Shown here: positions 1 to 9,853 of the stretch, piece by piece
How the letters are laid out: every line of letters begins with the position of its first letter
Position numbering within the stretch: the first letter of the stretch is position 1
DNA from: Polynucleobacter nymphae
Lineage (GTDB): Bacteria > Pseudomonadota > Gammaproteobacteria > Burkholderiales > Burkholderiaceae
NCBI RefSeq assembly: GCF_018882155.1
Contig: NZ_JACVPA010000001.1
Span: 930,001-994,000 of the forward strand
Length of the DNA: 64,000 bases
Direction: 5' to 3'
The notes under the pieces: generated by a model
What the model saw: the letters and a program-made list of their open reading frames with translations, nothing else
The model's database searches: none
Told to the model about the DNA's origin: nothing
Made by a program: the position numbers and the translations under genes

Positions 1-1062
1 GGCGACTGGAGCGGTGTTGGCTTCTAGTCCCTTGGTAAAGCGTACTTGAATACTAAGTAATTGGGCGCGCAATTGGTCTAATAGTGCTTGGCCATTGCTA
101 TCGCCTTTGGCCAACTTGGAGCGCAGAGCGCTCTCAATTGCTAAGAGCTGTTCATTTAGCGCTAAGCCATCAAAGGTTTGATCTTGCAGGGGGATGGCTT
201 GGTCGATAAAGGTTTTGATGATGGCAATTTGCTCAAGGCGTTTACTCAGGCGAGCTAAGCTTTCCTTTGAGGCATTGATATCGTTATTGACCGCAATAAT
301 CTGGGTGCTAATCGGCATGTACTTGGCGCCCGAGTCTTTGGGGTCGACCACTTGGCCATTGACATTGACCCCGCCTGGAAAGCGCTTGTGCAAGTCTTCT
401 AAACTCTTGGCACGCTCTTGCTGGTAGCCCATCTCAATTTGGGTGGTGGTGATCTTTTGCTGCAAGTTAGCTACCTCGCTAATGGTTTGGCTCTCGTAGC
501 CGTTGAGCAAACTGTGCAGTTGTAAGTAGGCGCCGCCCGAGCGCAAAAATTGACTGGCATTGCGCACATTATCGATTGCTTTTTCTTTAGAAGAGCCGGC
601 AGCCGTGATTGTCAGACTAAGGATGGTGGTTGATGCTGCGTCTAAATCTTTGCTGATGGCCCCCAAGTCTTTGGTGTCGGCTTTAGAGAGCGCGTAAGCG
701 GGAGCAACATTTTTTTGCCACCACTGCTCTTGGGCCATGGTCTTATATACGGCAGCTTGATCTTGCGGGATTTTATTTTCTTCGACTACTTGGGCCGCTA
801 AATTAGGCAGACTCTTTTGTAGATTTTTCCAAGAAATCAAGTCAACCGAATTAATATTGAATAAAACATACTCGGCCTGGTAGCTACCTAAGAAAAACCA
901 GCCTGTTAAACCTAACACTGCGCCGACGATGCTGGCGGCAAGTAGTTTTTTCCAGGACTCTTGCACAAAATTAACGATATCTATTAGGGAGATTTCGCCC
1001 TCATTTTGGGATGTGCTGTTTTGATCGCTGTTGTTGTTTCGGTCGTTTTGTGTAGATTGCAT
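1..1062 (-). CDS. Wzz-like chain-length determinant protein (partial, C-terminus outside window)
   Basis: The visible 354 codons start at ATG 1062 and run off the left edge without a stop. After a hydrophilic Asn/Gln-rich stretch of about 20 residues comes a Wzz-type N-terminus (EISLIDIVNFVQESW), one membrane segment at about residues 38-60, and then a long, mostly helical Gln/Leu-rich region typical of the periplasmic part of polysaccharide co-polymerases. The second membrane segment expected near the C-terminus would lie outside the window. It is the most downstream visible gene of the polysaccharide locus and sits next to a ligase/polymerase-like gene, so a role in controlling glycan chain length at the inner membrane is likely. 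A TATAAT hexamer upstream suggests its own promoter. Confidence 0.75.
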   Translation of the reverse strand, partial: MQSTQNDRNNNSDQNSTSQNEGEISLIDIVNFVQESWKKLLAASIVGAVLGLTGWFFLGSYQAEYVLFNINSVDLISWKNLQKSLPNLAAQVVEENKIPQDQAAVYKTMAQEQWWQKNVAPAYALSKADTKDLGAISKDLDAASTTILSLTITAAGSSKEKAIDNVRNASQFLRSGGAYLQLHSLLNGYESQTISEVANLQQKITTTQIEMGYQQERAKSLEDLHKRFPGGVNVNGQVVDPKDSGAKYMPISTQIIAVNNDINASKESLARLSKRLEQIAIIKTFIDQAIPLQDQTFDGLALNEQLLAIESALRSKLAKGDSNGQALLDQLRAQLLSIQVRFTKGLEANTAPVA

Positions 1063-1091
1063 GCCAGACCCATTGAATAAATGTTATACCG

Positions 1092-1097
1092 ATTATA
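1092..1097 (-). promoter_or_regulatory. candidate -10 element of the Wzz-like gene
   Basis: A perfect TATAAT hexamer read on the minus strand lies 29 bp upstream of the ATG at 1062, which would give a leader of roughly 22 nt. No convincing -35 is present at 16-18 bp (the hexamer there is CTGTGC), so this is a weak call. It lies in the 164-bp gap between the ligase-like gene and the Wzz-like gene. Confidence 0.3.
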
Positions 1098-1226
1098 ACG
1101 GTCCAGGAGCGCTTGCACAGCCTCAAAGTTGGCCTAGAAAGTCGCGAATCAGCTGCAAATCCGTTATTCAGAATCCGTTATTGCACTCATGGCTTAGGGT
1201 TTATCCGCCACCCTGAATCCTGAACA

Positions 1227-2711
1227 TCACTTTGGGTTCGCGTTCTGGTGTTTTTCGCTAGAGCCGATGGTCTTGCTGATACCCATCGACATTGCGGTTG
1301 CAAGCGCTACCCAGAATAGGAGAACTTCCATATTGACCTTTTGGCTAATTTCGGTAGTGCACCAGATGAGCCCTAGGCCGAGCAAAGCCCACCAGGCAAT
1401 ATTGAGGTGCGCGTTTCTATTGAGGGCATCTTTTTCCGGCATCAAAGCGTGTATTTGTAATCTTGAGCAATTGCGCATTGCAAGCAACATTGCGCCCAGT
1501 ATGAGGGCGACACCCACAATTCCAATTCCGAGGGTAAGGTCAAGCCAGCCGCTATGGGATTGATGCATTTTGGAGTCAGGGTAATCCATTTTCACCAGGC
1601 GTCCAAAGGAGCGGTGCAAAAGACCATAACCTTGGGGATAGCGTGGAATGAGTTCTACTCCATGAATAAACCAACTCACTCGTTCGTAGTTTGATACGTT
1701 GACTTGTCTACCTAGTTCATTATTTGGGTAACCCTGAGTACCATCGTATTTCCACTGTGGATACTTTTCTCCATCAAGCGCCACTTTTGCATCAGCAACA
1801 AAAGTCTCAAAGTGCGAGTCAGTCTTAACTTGATACATTAAGCTAGCAGCCAAAGCACAGATGAAAATGATTGCAATGATCTGCTTACTTGAGGATGCCT
1901 TCTTAAAATATTTCCACACCAACATGCCAGCTAAGATGGCTGTAATCAGTAGCACATAAATAAAGCCATTAAATATCTGCCACTTGGCAAAGACAAATAG
2001 CACACTGCCTACCACGCAGATATAAAAACCGTTCGCCCAGGACAATAAGCGTCCTTGATCTATTTGAACTTTGATTTGCCCCAGGGCAATGGCGAGAACC
2101 GGCAAACAAAAACAGACATAGTCAATTTTGGCAACATAGTATGGCGCTGAGCTAGTCCATAATTTCCAATAATCGGGGACTACAATGCCCCACGCAGGGC
2201 CTTGATTTGTGAGCACCCATTTGATGATGAAGATCAACTCCGGCGCGATGAGTCCAAGCCAAATCAACACCCATACGATCTGGCTCATTTTCGAATTTGC
2301 TTTTGGTGTGCTGCTATTCGCAACAGAATGGCTAACTAAACTCGCGAGGGAGATTCCAAAACCCAGGCCAAAAAGGATAGCGATTGCGCAATTTTTCCAG
2401 ACTGAAGTGAATTCTCGATACTGCGCTGGGTAGTCGTTTGATAAGAAAAGAAGATGAAATACCAGCCACGCAAATAAGGCAATTAAGAGGTAAACAGGAA
2501 GTGCACATTTACTCAGAAAAGATTTGCGATAACGAAAGATTACAAAAAGGCTTAGTGCTGCTCCAATACCTAAGCAGGTATTACGAAGAAAGATCGTTTT
2601 AGGCAGCATCCACACTGCATACAAAATCGCAAAGCAAATGCTCTGTACAACTACCACCCAGGCGGGAATAGTAGGCTGCTGATTTTGATAGGCTTGGATA
2701 GTTTGACTCAA
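1227..2711 (-). CDS. O-antigen ligase/polymerase-like multi-spanning membrane protein (copy 1)
   Basis: This 494-residue protein is very hydrophobic, with about ten predicted membrane segments and one large hydrophilic loop near residues 310-390. The order resembles WaaL/Wzy-type enzymes, which join or polymerise undecaprenyl-linked glycans on the periplasmic side. The loop ends in a QSHSGWLD motif just before a glycine-rich helix. The same motif occurs in a paralogue at 28195-29586. The start is a TTG at 2711: an in-frame stop lies shortly upstream, and the N-terminus then matches the paralogue in length. No Shine-Dalgarno is obvious. Ligase, polymerase and PglL-type oligosaccharyltransferase cannot be told apart from sequence alone. 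Confidence 0.75.
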   Translation of the reverse strand: MSQTIQAYQNQQPTIPAWVVVVQSICFAILYAVWMLPKTIFLRNTCLGIGAALSLFVIFRYRKSFLSKCALPVYLLIALFAWLVFHLLFLSNDYPAQYREFTSVWKNCAIAILFGLGFGISLASLVSHSVANSSTPKANSKMSQIVWVLIWLGLIAPELIFIIKWVLTNQGPAWGIVVPDYWKLWTSSAPYYVAKIDYVCFCLPVLAIALGQIKVQIDQGRLLSWANGFYICVVGSVLFVFAKWQIFNGFIYVLLITAILAGMLVWKYFKKASSSKQIIAIIFICALAASLMYQVKTDSHFETFVADAKVALDGEKYPQWKYDGTQGYPNNELGRQVNVSNYERVSWFIHGVELIPRYPQGYGLLHRSFGRLVKMDYPDSKMHQSHSGWLDLTLGIGIVGVALILGAMLLAMRNCSRLQIHALMPEKDALNRNAHLNIAWWALLGLGLIWCTTEISQKVNMEVLLFWVALATAMSMGISKTIGSSEKHQNANPK

Positions 2712-2799
2712 AAGAGGGTTAAGGAGCTATTTGGACTTTGAAAGTAATTCTAAGCATTGTAACGATACTCATTTGACCTGGTATACAGCACTTGCATGC

Positions 2800-4692
2800 C
2801 TATTCAACCGGTTGATAGCCTGGTACCAACTCCTTCAATAGGCCAATTAAAGCTTGGTTATTGTTAGACTTAATCGCACTAGTGATTTTCCCGATTTTTA
2901 ATTCAAGCTCATCCCATGGCAAAAACTCTTCCTGGGCCTTGAAAATTCTGGGGTGTGGAGTTTTTTCAGGATTTCCCTCGATAAGCAATTCTTCATAGAG
3001 CTTTTCTCCTGGGCGCAAACCAATTTCTTGAATCTCAATGTCACCATCTGGATTTTGAGCATCCCTAACATCCAAGCCTGAGAGCTCGATCATTCTCTTA
3101 GCTAAATCAACAATTTTGATTGATTCACCCATGTCTAGTAAAAAAACTTCGCCTCCGGACGCCAAAGCTCCTGCTTGAATCACAAGCTGAGCAGCTTCTG
3201 GAATCATCATAAAGTAACGTGTGACCTTCATATCGGTGATAGTGACTGGGCCACCAGACTCAATCTGCTGACGAAACTTGGGCACAACTGAGCCCGAAGA
3301 ATTCAAAACATTGCCAAATCTCACCATTGAAAAAATCGTCGAAGAATTTGTTTGCGCTAAACCCTGCAGAACCAGTTCGGCCACTCTTTTAGTGGCACCC
3401 ATCACATTAGTCGGCCTAACTGCTTTATCAGTACTAACTAAAATCATCCGTGGTACTAAAAATTCCGCTGCAAGCTTAGCAATTGACAAAGTTCCAAAGA
3501 TATTATTATGCGCGCCCACAATCGGGTTATCTTCTACTATTGGAACATGCTTATATGCGGCAGCATGGTAAATGACATCAGGACGATGCTGTAAAAATAT
3601 TTGGCGCAACTGAGCCTCATGATTGACTGAGGCCAAAACTTGCTTAATAGGAATTTTTAAACCAGGAGAAACTTCATAAGCATTGAGCTCTTCTATTAGG
3701 CGGTACAAACCCTCTTCATTTTGATCTAAACAAATCAATAAAGAAGGTTGAGATTTAGCGATTTGTCGGCATAGCTCACTACCGATTGATCCAGCAGCCC
3801 CAGTCACTAGAATAACTTTGGAGCGTAAATGTTCATCCATTAGGTCGGCATTAGGCAAAACCATATCACGCCCCAGAAGATCTTCTATATCGAGCGGTTT
3901 TAGCTCCTCAACTGAAAACTTTCCAAACGCAATATCGGTAACACTGGGTAGAGTCAGTACTGCCACTTTGGCATCAGTAATGCTTTTTAAAATCTGATTT
4001 CTTCGCATGCGACTAGTCGAAGGCATCGCCAATAATACTTTCGCGACTCCTTTACTAATTACTAAATCATCCAAATCATTTGGGTTATATATCCTATTGC
4101 CATCAATAATCCCGCCATGCTGATTGGGGTCATCATCTAAAAACCCAACCACCCGCATCGTATAACTACGTGAAAGTGCAGCTGCTAATTGGCGCCCCGC
4201 CTCCCCTGCGCCATAAATTAACACCTTAGGAACCAATGCGATTTTCAACTGTGTTCGATAGGCATTACTAAGCCAATAACTGGCGATTGCTCTACTTGCG
4301 CCAATCATGATTAACAATACTGCCGGCTGAATAATTCCTATTGTTCTAGGAACCCCAGGCACTCCATAAAAGGTAAATAGCGCAATAAAAATGACTGCAT
4401 AAAGTACCATTGCTTTTAGTAATGCAACTAAAGCTCTTGCGCCAGAATGTCTAAATATTTCTCGATAAAGACCGCTGATAATAAAAATGGGCAGACCAAT
4501 GACTAGCGCCGCAAGCATTACCAATGATGGATCCCAGCCACCTATTCCAAAAATGGGGACCCATTCCCCTGTTCTGAGGTAAAAGGCTAGTAAAACACTA
4601 AGTACACTCAACGCAGTATCTAATGCCAAAACAATTATGCGCTTGATGAATCTAGGTAGACTCAACACGGGCATGATTAAAGTTTTGAACAT
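2800..4692 (-). CDS. membrane-bound nucleotide-sugar 4,6-dehydratase (WbpM/PglF/CapD family)
   Basis: This 630-residue protein has the usual layout of the long membrane-anchored dehydratases. About four membrane segments lie in residues 12-135, followed by a first Rossmann domain (YGAGEAGRQ at 160-168). A second SDR domain carries the NAD-binding TGAAGSIGS at 297-305. In the catalytic region the usual Tyr of YxxxK is replaced by Met (MGATK, 431-435) next to STDKA (420-424), as known for WbpM-type enzymes. The family converts UDP-GlcNAc to the 4-keto-6-deoxy sugar used for bacillosamine, QuiNAc or FucNAc. It lies 12 bp upstream of the PglC-like gene end, so it probably supplies the first sugar of the repeat unit. 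Confidence 0.88.
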   Translation of the reverse strand: MFKTLIMPVLSLPRFIKRIIVLALDTALSVLSVLLAFYLRTGEWVPIFGIGGWDPSLVMLAALVIGLPIFIISGLYREIFRHSGARALVALLKAMVLYAVIFIALFTFYGVPGVPRTIGIIQPAVLLIMIGASRAIASYWLSNAYRTQLKIALVPKVLIYGAGEAGRQLAAALSRSYTMRVVGFLDDDPNQHGGIIDGNRIYNPNDLDDLVISKGVAKVLLAMPSTSRMRRNQILKSITDAKVAVLTLPSVTDIAFGKFSVEELKPLDIEDLLGRDMVLPNADLMDEHLRSKVILVTGAAGSIGSELCRQIAKSQPSLLICLDQNEEGLYRLIEELNAYEVSPGLKIPIKQVLASVNHEAQLRQIFLQHRPDVIYHAAAYKHVPIVEDNPIVGAHNNIFGTLSIAKLAAEFLVPRMILVSTDKAVRPTNVMGATKRVAELVLQGLAQTNSSTIFSMVRFGNVLNSSGSVVPKFRQQIESGGPVTITDMKVTRYFMMIPEAAQLVIQAGALASGGEVFLLDMGESIKIVDLAKRMIELSGLDVRDAQNPDGDIEIQEIGLRPGEKLYEELLIEGNPEKTPHPRIFKAQEEFLPWDELELKIGKITSAIKSNNNQALIGLLKELVPGYQPVE

Positions 4693-4704
4693 ATTATTTA
4701 CTTT

Positions 4705-5286
4705 CTAATGCGCAACATTTTTACCAAAAAGAACTTGAATAAACGTCAAGGCAATAATCTTTAAATCCAAATCAAAGGAAATATTTTTTAAATATTTCTC
4801 GTCAAACTGCACTTTGACCTCATCGCTCAATTCATCGCGACCGCTAATTTGAGCCAAGCCCGTTAGGCCAGGCCTAAGCTGATCGATTCGAGCATCTTTT
4901 CTTAATGCAATGAGTTTAGTCTGATTAAACAAAGCTGGTCTCGGCCCAACAAAACTCATATCCCCAATCAAAATACTCCACAATTGAGGCAACTCATCTA
5001 AGCTAGTTTTCCTCAAAAATGGTCCAAACGGCGTCATGTGAGCATCTGGACTCTGTAGCAGATCGGTGGCTACTACTGGAGTATCTGGTTTCATGCTTCT
5101 AAATTTTGGCATTTGAAAAATTTTGCCATTAACGCCGCTGCGGTCAGACCAATAGAGTATCGGGAGACCGTCAAATACTGCAATGATGAAAGCAATAATC
5201 AATATTATGGGGGACAGTGCCATCAGCGCAATAGCGCTAAGAATTACATCAAAGACCCGCTTTAAATAAAGATATTTAAGCTTCAT
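4705..5286 (-). CDS. undecaprenyl-phosphate glycosyl-1-phosphate transferase (PglC-like initiating enzyme)
   Basis: The 193-residue protein is the short, monotopic form of the bacterial sugar transferase family. It has a basic N-terminus (KRVFDVILS), one hydrophobic re-entrant helix at about 12-36, the conserved PKFRSM motif and a catalytic Asp-Glu pair within SLDELPQLW. It lacks the extra N-terminal membrane helices of WbaP/WcaJ, so PglC/WecP-type is the closest description. It transfers a phospho-sugar to undecaprenyl phosphate at the cytoplasmic face and so initiates glycan assembly. Its start overlaps the upstream GT4 gene by 4 bp (ATGA), which implies coupled translation. Confidence 0.87.
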   Translation of the reverse strand: MKLKYLYLKRVFDVILSAIALMALSPIILIIAFIIAVFDGLPILYWSDRSGVNGKIFQMPKFRSMKPDTPVVATDLLQSPDAHMTPFGPFLRKTSLDELPQLWSILIGDMSFVGPRPALFNQTKLIALRKDARIDQLRPGLTGLAQISGRDELSDEVKVQFDEKYLKNISFDLDLKIIALTFIQVLFGKNVAH

Positions 5287-6428
5287 GCCATCTCCGCTGG
5301 CACAATTGCCTCATATAGATCAAGCCAACTGTTGGTAATTTTCTTTGCGCAAAATGAACGTTCTACTCTTTGATAGGCATACTCACCCATTTGTGAAACA
5401 CGATTTGGATTAAGCATCATGCTTTTCATGGCCAATTCTAGCGCCTTAGAGTCACCCTTATTAACCAAAACCCCTGAGTGACCATCCTCAATTGCATCAA
5501 TTACCCCATCGATACGATAAGCAATAGCCGGAGTTTTACATGCGGCTGCTTCAATAATGACAGTACCAAACCCCTCCCTGTAGCTGGGCAATACAAGTAC
5601 ATCTGCCTTTGCCATAAATACTTCGGGAGTAGTAGATGATCCCACCCAAAGCACGCCATTTAATTTGGGGAATTTGTACTCGATTTGAGCTCTTAAACCC
5701 TCTTCATCAGGCCCAACAATCCATAAACGCGCTTGTGGGTTTTCTTGACTCACCCCCATAAATGCCTCTATCAAATCAAATATACCCTTATCCCGCGCAA
5801 TACGACCAACAAATAGGAAATTGAAATGATCTTGAGAATCGAGCTGCGAAAAATGAATACCAAATTTCTGATCTGCCTGCGGATGAAAGCGCGCTAAATT
5901 AACTCCAGAAATCGAAGCACCTCCAATAACAGTGATTGCATTTTTCTTAACTATTTCTTCCTCTTGCAAAAATTTACCCTGAGAAGCGCTATCACAAAAT
6001 ACTTGAGTAGAGAAAAACACAATCGCGCGATCCATATTTTTATAGAACCAACGCTTTAAGCCATATTCGTTCACCCACACTTGACCAGTAAATGTATGCA
6101 AACGATTGGGAACTGCACATAAATAAGCTGCGAGCATACCAAGCAATCCTGCTTTTGGCGTGAATGTATGAACACTTACAAATTTCTCCCTCTTAAAAAT
6201 AAGCAATAAGCTTTTCAACGCTTTTAAATCAGAAAAGGGGGAAAGCTTACGTTCAATAGGAACATTGATAATTCGTACGCCACTACTTTCAAACTCAGGT
6301 AACAGCGGATAGAGAGACTGGTTTAAACACAAAGATACTTGATATCTTAAGGAAAGTGCCTTTAGATGCTGTAGTAAAAAGGCATTTGCCGTGAAAGGCG
6401 TAGTAACCATGAAGCAAATTTTTTTCAC
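5283..6428 (-). CDS. glycosyltransferase family 4 (PglA/WbpU-like)
   Basis: This 381-residue GT-B fold protein has an N-terminal MVTTPFTANAF-type acceptor domain and a C-terminal GT4 donor domain. The latter contains FVGRIARDKGIFDLIEA and an EGFGTVIIEAAA segment, in which the ExxxxxxxE pair contacts the nucleotide sugar. Such enzymes add the second sugar to the undecaprenyl-linked primer in the cytoplasm. The neighbouring initiating transferase, reached by a 4-bp overlap, supports this. The start is GTG 6428, with AGG about 8 bp upstream. The sugar donor cannot be deduced. Confidence 0.85.
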   Translation of the reverse strand: MKKICFMVTTPFTANAFLLQHLKALSLRYQVSLCLNQSLYPLLPEFESSGVRIINVPIERKLSPFSDLKALKSLLLIFKREKFVSVHTFTPKAGLLGMLAAYLCAVPNRLHTFTGQVWVNEYGLKRWFYKNMDRAIVFFSTQVFCDSASQGKFLQEEEIVKKNAITVIGGASISGVNLARFHPQADQKFGIHFSQLDSQDHFNFLFVGRIARDKGIFDLIEAFMGVSQENPQARLWIVGPDEEGLRAQIEYKFPKLNGVLWVGSSTTPEVFMAKADVLVLPSYREGFGTVIIEAAACKTPAIAYRIDGVIDAIEDGHSGVLVNKGDSKALELAMKSMMLNPNRVSQMGEYAYQRVERSFCAKKITNSWLDLYEAIVPAEMA

Positions 6429-6461
6429 GCTAGTTACCTAATTCAATCTAGTAAATAGCTG

Positions 6462-7568
6462 TTACGCTTTAAAAGCATTACAAGCTCCAATTACCTCTAA
6501 TACCTGCTCATCAGTCATAGTTGGTCCAATCGGCAGGCTCAGCACCTCAGAATGCAAACTCTCTGTAAATGGCAAGTTGAGATCCGAATAGCTTTTATAG
6601 GCATCTTGTTTATGGGGGGGTATGGGGTAGTGAATCAGCGTCTCAATGCCCATATCAGTCAAAAATTGTTGTAAGCGATCTCGATATTGAGTGCGAACTA
6701 CAAATAGATGCCATACATGTTGACCTTCTAAAGGTGTATCTGGCAATAAGATCAATTCATTTTTTATGCCCTTTAAATAGGCCTTTGCTATTTCCTGTCT
6801 TCGCTTGATCTCTTCATCTAAATATTTGAGTTTTACCGAGAGCATCGCCGCCTGAATTTCATCTAAGCGACTGTTGACCCCTTGAATAATATTTTTATAT
6901 TTTTCAAGTGAGCCATAATTTCGCAGTGCTTTAAGTACTTTAAACAACTCAGGATCATTCGTTGTGATGGCCCCAGCGTCTCCCAGTGCGCCTAGATTTT
7001 TCCCAGGGTAAAAGCTAAAGCCTGATGCATCACCCCAACTACCGGCTTTTTGATTATTCAGTTTTGCGCCATGTGCCTGCGCAGAATCCTCTAACACAAG
7101 GAGGCGATGTTTTTTAGCAAACTCAAGGATTGAGGACATCTCCACTAAACGCCCGTAGAGATGAACTGGGAGAATAGCTTTTGTACGAGGAGTAACGTAT
7201 TTCTCTAAATTTTCAGATGAGATATTGAAGGTTTTTTCACTAGGCTCAACCAATACTGGCTTTAAATTGTTCTCAGTAATAGCCAAAATACTAGCTATAT
7301 AGGTGTTAGCGGGAACCAATACTTCATCACCATCAGATAGTCTTCCCAACTCCTTCCAGGCCCTTAGGGTTAAGACCAGGGCATCAAGGCCATTGGCAAC
7401 ACCTACGCAGTATTTAACCCCACAATACTGTGCAAATTCAGCCTCAAATTTGGCCAGGTAGTTCCCGCCAATATACCAGCCAGAGTGAATCACATCACTA
7501 GCAGCCTCAATTAATTGAGATTCGTACTTAGAATTGATCTCTTTTAAATCAAGAAATGGAATCTTCAA
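6462..7568 (-). CDS. DegT/DnrJ/EryC1-family PLP aminotransferase (FdtB-like)
   Basis: This is a sugar aminotransferase of 368 residues. The fold-type I PLP enzyme signature is visible: EDSAQAHGA near 180, followed by the PLP-lysine segment [15 protein letters not shown], where Lys forms the Schiff base. It transfers an amino group from glutamate to a keto-sugar nucleotide. The start is TTG 7568 overlapping the stop of the FdtA-like gene (TTGA), with AAGGA 6 bp upstream. This tight coupling to a 3,4-ketoisomerase points to a 3-amino-3,6-dideoxyhexose product, rather than the 4-amino product expected of PglE. Confidence 0.88.
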   Translation of the reverse strand: MKIPFLDLKEINSKYESQLIEAASDVIHSGWYIGGNYLAKFEAEFAQYCGVKYCVGVANGLDALVLTLRAWKELGRLSDGDEVLVPANTYIASILAITENNLKPVLVEPSEKTFNISSENLEKYVTPRTKAILPVHLYGRLVEMSSILEFAKKHRLLVLEDSAQAHGAKLNNQKAGSWGDASGFSFYPGKNLGALGDAGAITTNDPELFKVLKALRNYGSLEKYKNIIQGVNSRLDEIQAAMLSVKLKYLDEEIKRRQEIAKAYLKGIKNELILLPDTPLEGQHVWHLFVVRTQYRDRLQQFLTDMGIETLIHYPIPPHKQDAYKSYSDLNLPFTESLHSEVLSLPIGPTMTDEQVLEVIGACNAFKA

Positions 7569-7978
7569 GACCGATCCTTTGCTGCCTGAAGAAAATCTGC
7601 ATATTCCCTAAAATAATCTTGCTCATCATAGTATTCCGATGCTAAGACCATGCAGACTCCCCCAGAGGAAAAGTTATCGAGATCGCGCCACATCATAGGC
7701 GGAATATACAAACCAGAATAAGAGCGATTAAGGTGAAATGTTTTTTTCTCACAACCATCATCAAGAGTGACGTCAAAACTTCCTGACATTGCAATCATTA
7801 GTTGATGAAGTTTTTTATGGCCATGGGCAGCTCTAGAAGACCCTCCGGGAACATCATAGAGATAATAAACACGCTTAATATCAAAAGGGATATGGCGGTC
7901 TGATTCAATAAAGGTTAGATTACCCCTTTGGTCTTGTATTTTGGGTAGCTGTATTATTTTGCAATCAAGAATTGACAT
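7565..7978 (-). CDS. sugar 3,4-ketoisomerase, cupin fold (FdtA/QdtA/WxcM-like)
   Basis: This 137-residue single-domain cupin opens with the family pattern [18 protein letters not shown] and has the His-containing segment [12 protein letters not shown], which holds the catalytic histidines. Relatives isomerise dTDP-4-keto-6-deoxyglucose to the 3-keto form before transamination. It overlaps the DegT aminotransferase by 4 bp and follows the GNAT gene by 10 bp. No rmlA or rmlB gene is seen in the window, so the nucleotide-sugar precursor must come from elsewhere in the genome or be a different nucleotide sugar. Confidence 0.87.
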   Translation of the reverse strand: MSILDCKIIQLPKIQDQRGNLTFIESDRHIPFDIKRVYYLYDVPGGSSRAAHGHKKLHQLMIAMSGSFDVTLDDGCEKKTFHLNRSYSGLYIPPMMWRDLDNFSSGGVCMVLASEYYDEQDYFREYADFLQAAKDRS

Positions 7979-7988
7979 AATTTTTCAT

Positions 7989-8942
7989 TCATAAAACCAA
8001 TTGATAAAATTCATGGGTATATCCACCTCCACCAAACCCGTTTTTATAGGTGTAGAGGCCGTCATTCAGTATTAAGCCATTGTTTTCATTATTAATACCA
8101 AAGTCAAACCATCTTTTGCCAGCAGCTGCTCCCAACAAAATGCAGTGCTCAATTACAGCATCCACAGCAGAGACCTCTCGCCCTGCAGCATTTGAGGCTA
8201 TATATTGAGTATGGAGTGCCTGATGTGTTACGAATAAAATTACCCCCGCTACTATCGTTCCATTATGCTCCGCACAGATACACAAAATTTCTTCAGGAAA
8301 TCGCTCGATCAAAACCTCAATCTCATGTAAAGAATGCACCGGTGAAGCTTCATGCTTTTCAGCAAGGTTATTGGTGAGTATTTCCCAAAAAGCCTTGAGG
8401 TACTGCACTCCCTGAACAATATTGACGTTTGACTTTTGGGCTTTTTTTAAAGCCCAGCGCCGCCCTTTTATTAACGGCAACCGATTTTCAAGATCAATGG
8501 TGCTACTCAAATCACAGCGAATTTTAGATGCCCCCAGCCTAAAAAGCGCATAGAGATCATCTTGCGCGGGGCTACGATGATAAAAGCTTGGTGTTGCTTT
8601 ATAAATCAGACTTTTAAAACCTAATTTCGCATAAAAGTCTTGAATTAAACGCAGTGCCTCAATCATCAAATCACCCCTAAGAGCTCCTTGATGAAGGAGC
8701 CCTCCACAGGTAATTCCGGGATGACTCACTATTTGAGAAGGATCACCCGGATTTATGGCTGCAGGAAAAATTCCCAACCACTTTTCCCCCTCATAAATAA
8801 TTAAGGATTGATCGATAAATCGGTCTTGATGATAAGAAAGAAATTTACGGGTATGCAACAAAGTACCTTGCAAGGTTTTCTCACAGAAATGATCCCAAGC
8901 CATCGAATCTTTTGGAGTAAATAATTGAATCTCGAGACTCAT
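7989..8942 (-). CDS. GNAT-fold acyltransferase, FemAB-like
   Basis: This 317-residue protein looks like two tandem GNAT halves of the FemAB/BioF2-like type. The C-terminal half has the acyl-donor core (VAGVILFVTHQALHTQYIAS) and ends with DFGINNENNGL and KNGFGG, typical of the peptidoglycan/sugar-modifying GNAT group. No signal peptide is visible, so it acts in the cytoplasm. Lying between a beta-propeller gene (4-bp overlap at 8939) and the FdtA/DegT pair, it is a good candidate to acylate the amino sugar made by that pair. The function is inferred from context. Confidence 0.65.
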   Translation of the reverse strand: MSLEIQLFTPKDSMAWDHFCEKTLQGTLLHTRKFLSYHQDRFIDQSLIIYEGEKWLGIFPAAINPGDPSQIVSHPGITCGGLLHQGALRGDLMIEALRLIQDFYAKLGFKSLIYKATPSFYHRSPAQDDLYALFRLGASKIRCDLSSTIDLENRLPLIKGRRWALKKAQKSNVNIVQGVQYLKAFWEILTNNLAEKHEASPVHSLHEIEVLIERFPEEILCICAEHNGTIVAGVILFVTHQALHTQYIASNAAGREVSAVDAVIEHCILLGAAAGKRWFDFGINNENNGLILNDGLYTYKNGFGGGGYTHEFYQLVL

Positions 8943-9853
8943 GTCTCCTCCAACTGGGCATAACCAAAACCTGCTTTCCCCATATCATTTCCGTTATAAA
9001 ACATATAGGTCTTACCTTTTGTAGTAATTAAGGCTGGATAGCACAGATGCTTTGAATCCCACCCAGATTCAGAAAGACTAATGCCTAACTCGGAATCGAT
9101 TCGCTTCCAGTGCACCCCATCCAAAGACTCAGCTAATCCAGCAAGATATTGTCTATCGGTGGTTCCGCGGGTGTAGTGCATAAAAAAATGATTATTCAAT
9201 TGAAAAACTCGCGGCCTACCAATCCGATACTCTAGCCCCTCAACATCAACACATACATGTCCGTCGGTTTCAATATTGAAACCATCCTTACTGATCGCAT
9301 GTCGGATTCGGTATTGTGGGTAAGGTACACCATTGATTAATTCCCATCCATTGCCACTGGCATACCAGATATGAAACTGATCCTCTATTTTTACAACGGA
9401 GTGGATTGCGCCGATAAACAAACTATCATTTGCCCGATCTAGAATAGGCACATTTGAATAGCGCTCAAAAGTATCACCGCCATCTTTACTAATAGCAAGT
9501 CCAGAAAAAGCTAAAAATTTCACTTTTGAAACTAACTGAAATCCAACGTAATACATTCGAATATCATCATTAACCCGAATCACATCACCCAAAATAACGC
9601 CGTTATCATCGAACATCCCATTAATACCGATATCTAAGGCCGGATGAGTAGAGACCCGCTTGATAATGTCAGGAGAACCCGAATCTACATCCACAAAACC
9701 AATTCTACTCACACCAGAAGCGTCCCTAAAGCCTGCATAGACACGAATTGTTTCTTCATCAAGCAACAAGGGGGTAGGCGTCAATGCACTATCTTTGGCC
9801 CACAGCAGCGTTGCATCTGGGCCATAAATAAACCCTTTTTTTACCCACTTCAT
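8939..9853 (-). CDS. five-bladed beta-propeller protein related to glycoside hydrolase family 43/130
   Basis: The 304 residues show repeated blade-like strands with Asp and Trp patterns (WAKDSALTPTPL, RVYAGFRDASG, MYYVGFQ, HIWYASGNGWE, MYNGNDMG-like end). There is no signal peptide. It resembles the GH43/GH130-like cytoplasmic propeller proteins that appear in nucleotide-sugar clusters with FdtA and DegT genes. It overlaps both neighbours by 4 bp. Whether it is a hydrolase, a phosphorylase or a non-catalytic partner cannot be decided. A glycosidase-like fold in the middle of a biosynthetic operon is unusual. Confidence 0.6.
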   Translation of the reverse strand: MKWVKKGFIYGPDATLLWAKDSALTPTPLLLDEETIRVYAGFRDASGVSRIGFVDVDSGSPDIIKRVSTHPALDIGINGMFDDNGVILGDVIRVNDDIRMYYVGFQLVSKVKFLAFSGLAISKDGGDTFERYSNVPILDRANDSLFIGAIHSVVKIEDQFHIWYASGNGWELINGVPYPQYRIRHAISKDGFNIETDGHVCVDVEGLEYRIGRPRVFQLNNHFFMHYTRGTTDRQYLAGLAESLDGVHWKRIDSELGISLSESGWDSKHLCYPALITTKGKTYMFYNGNDMGKAGFGYAQLEET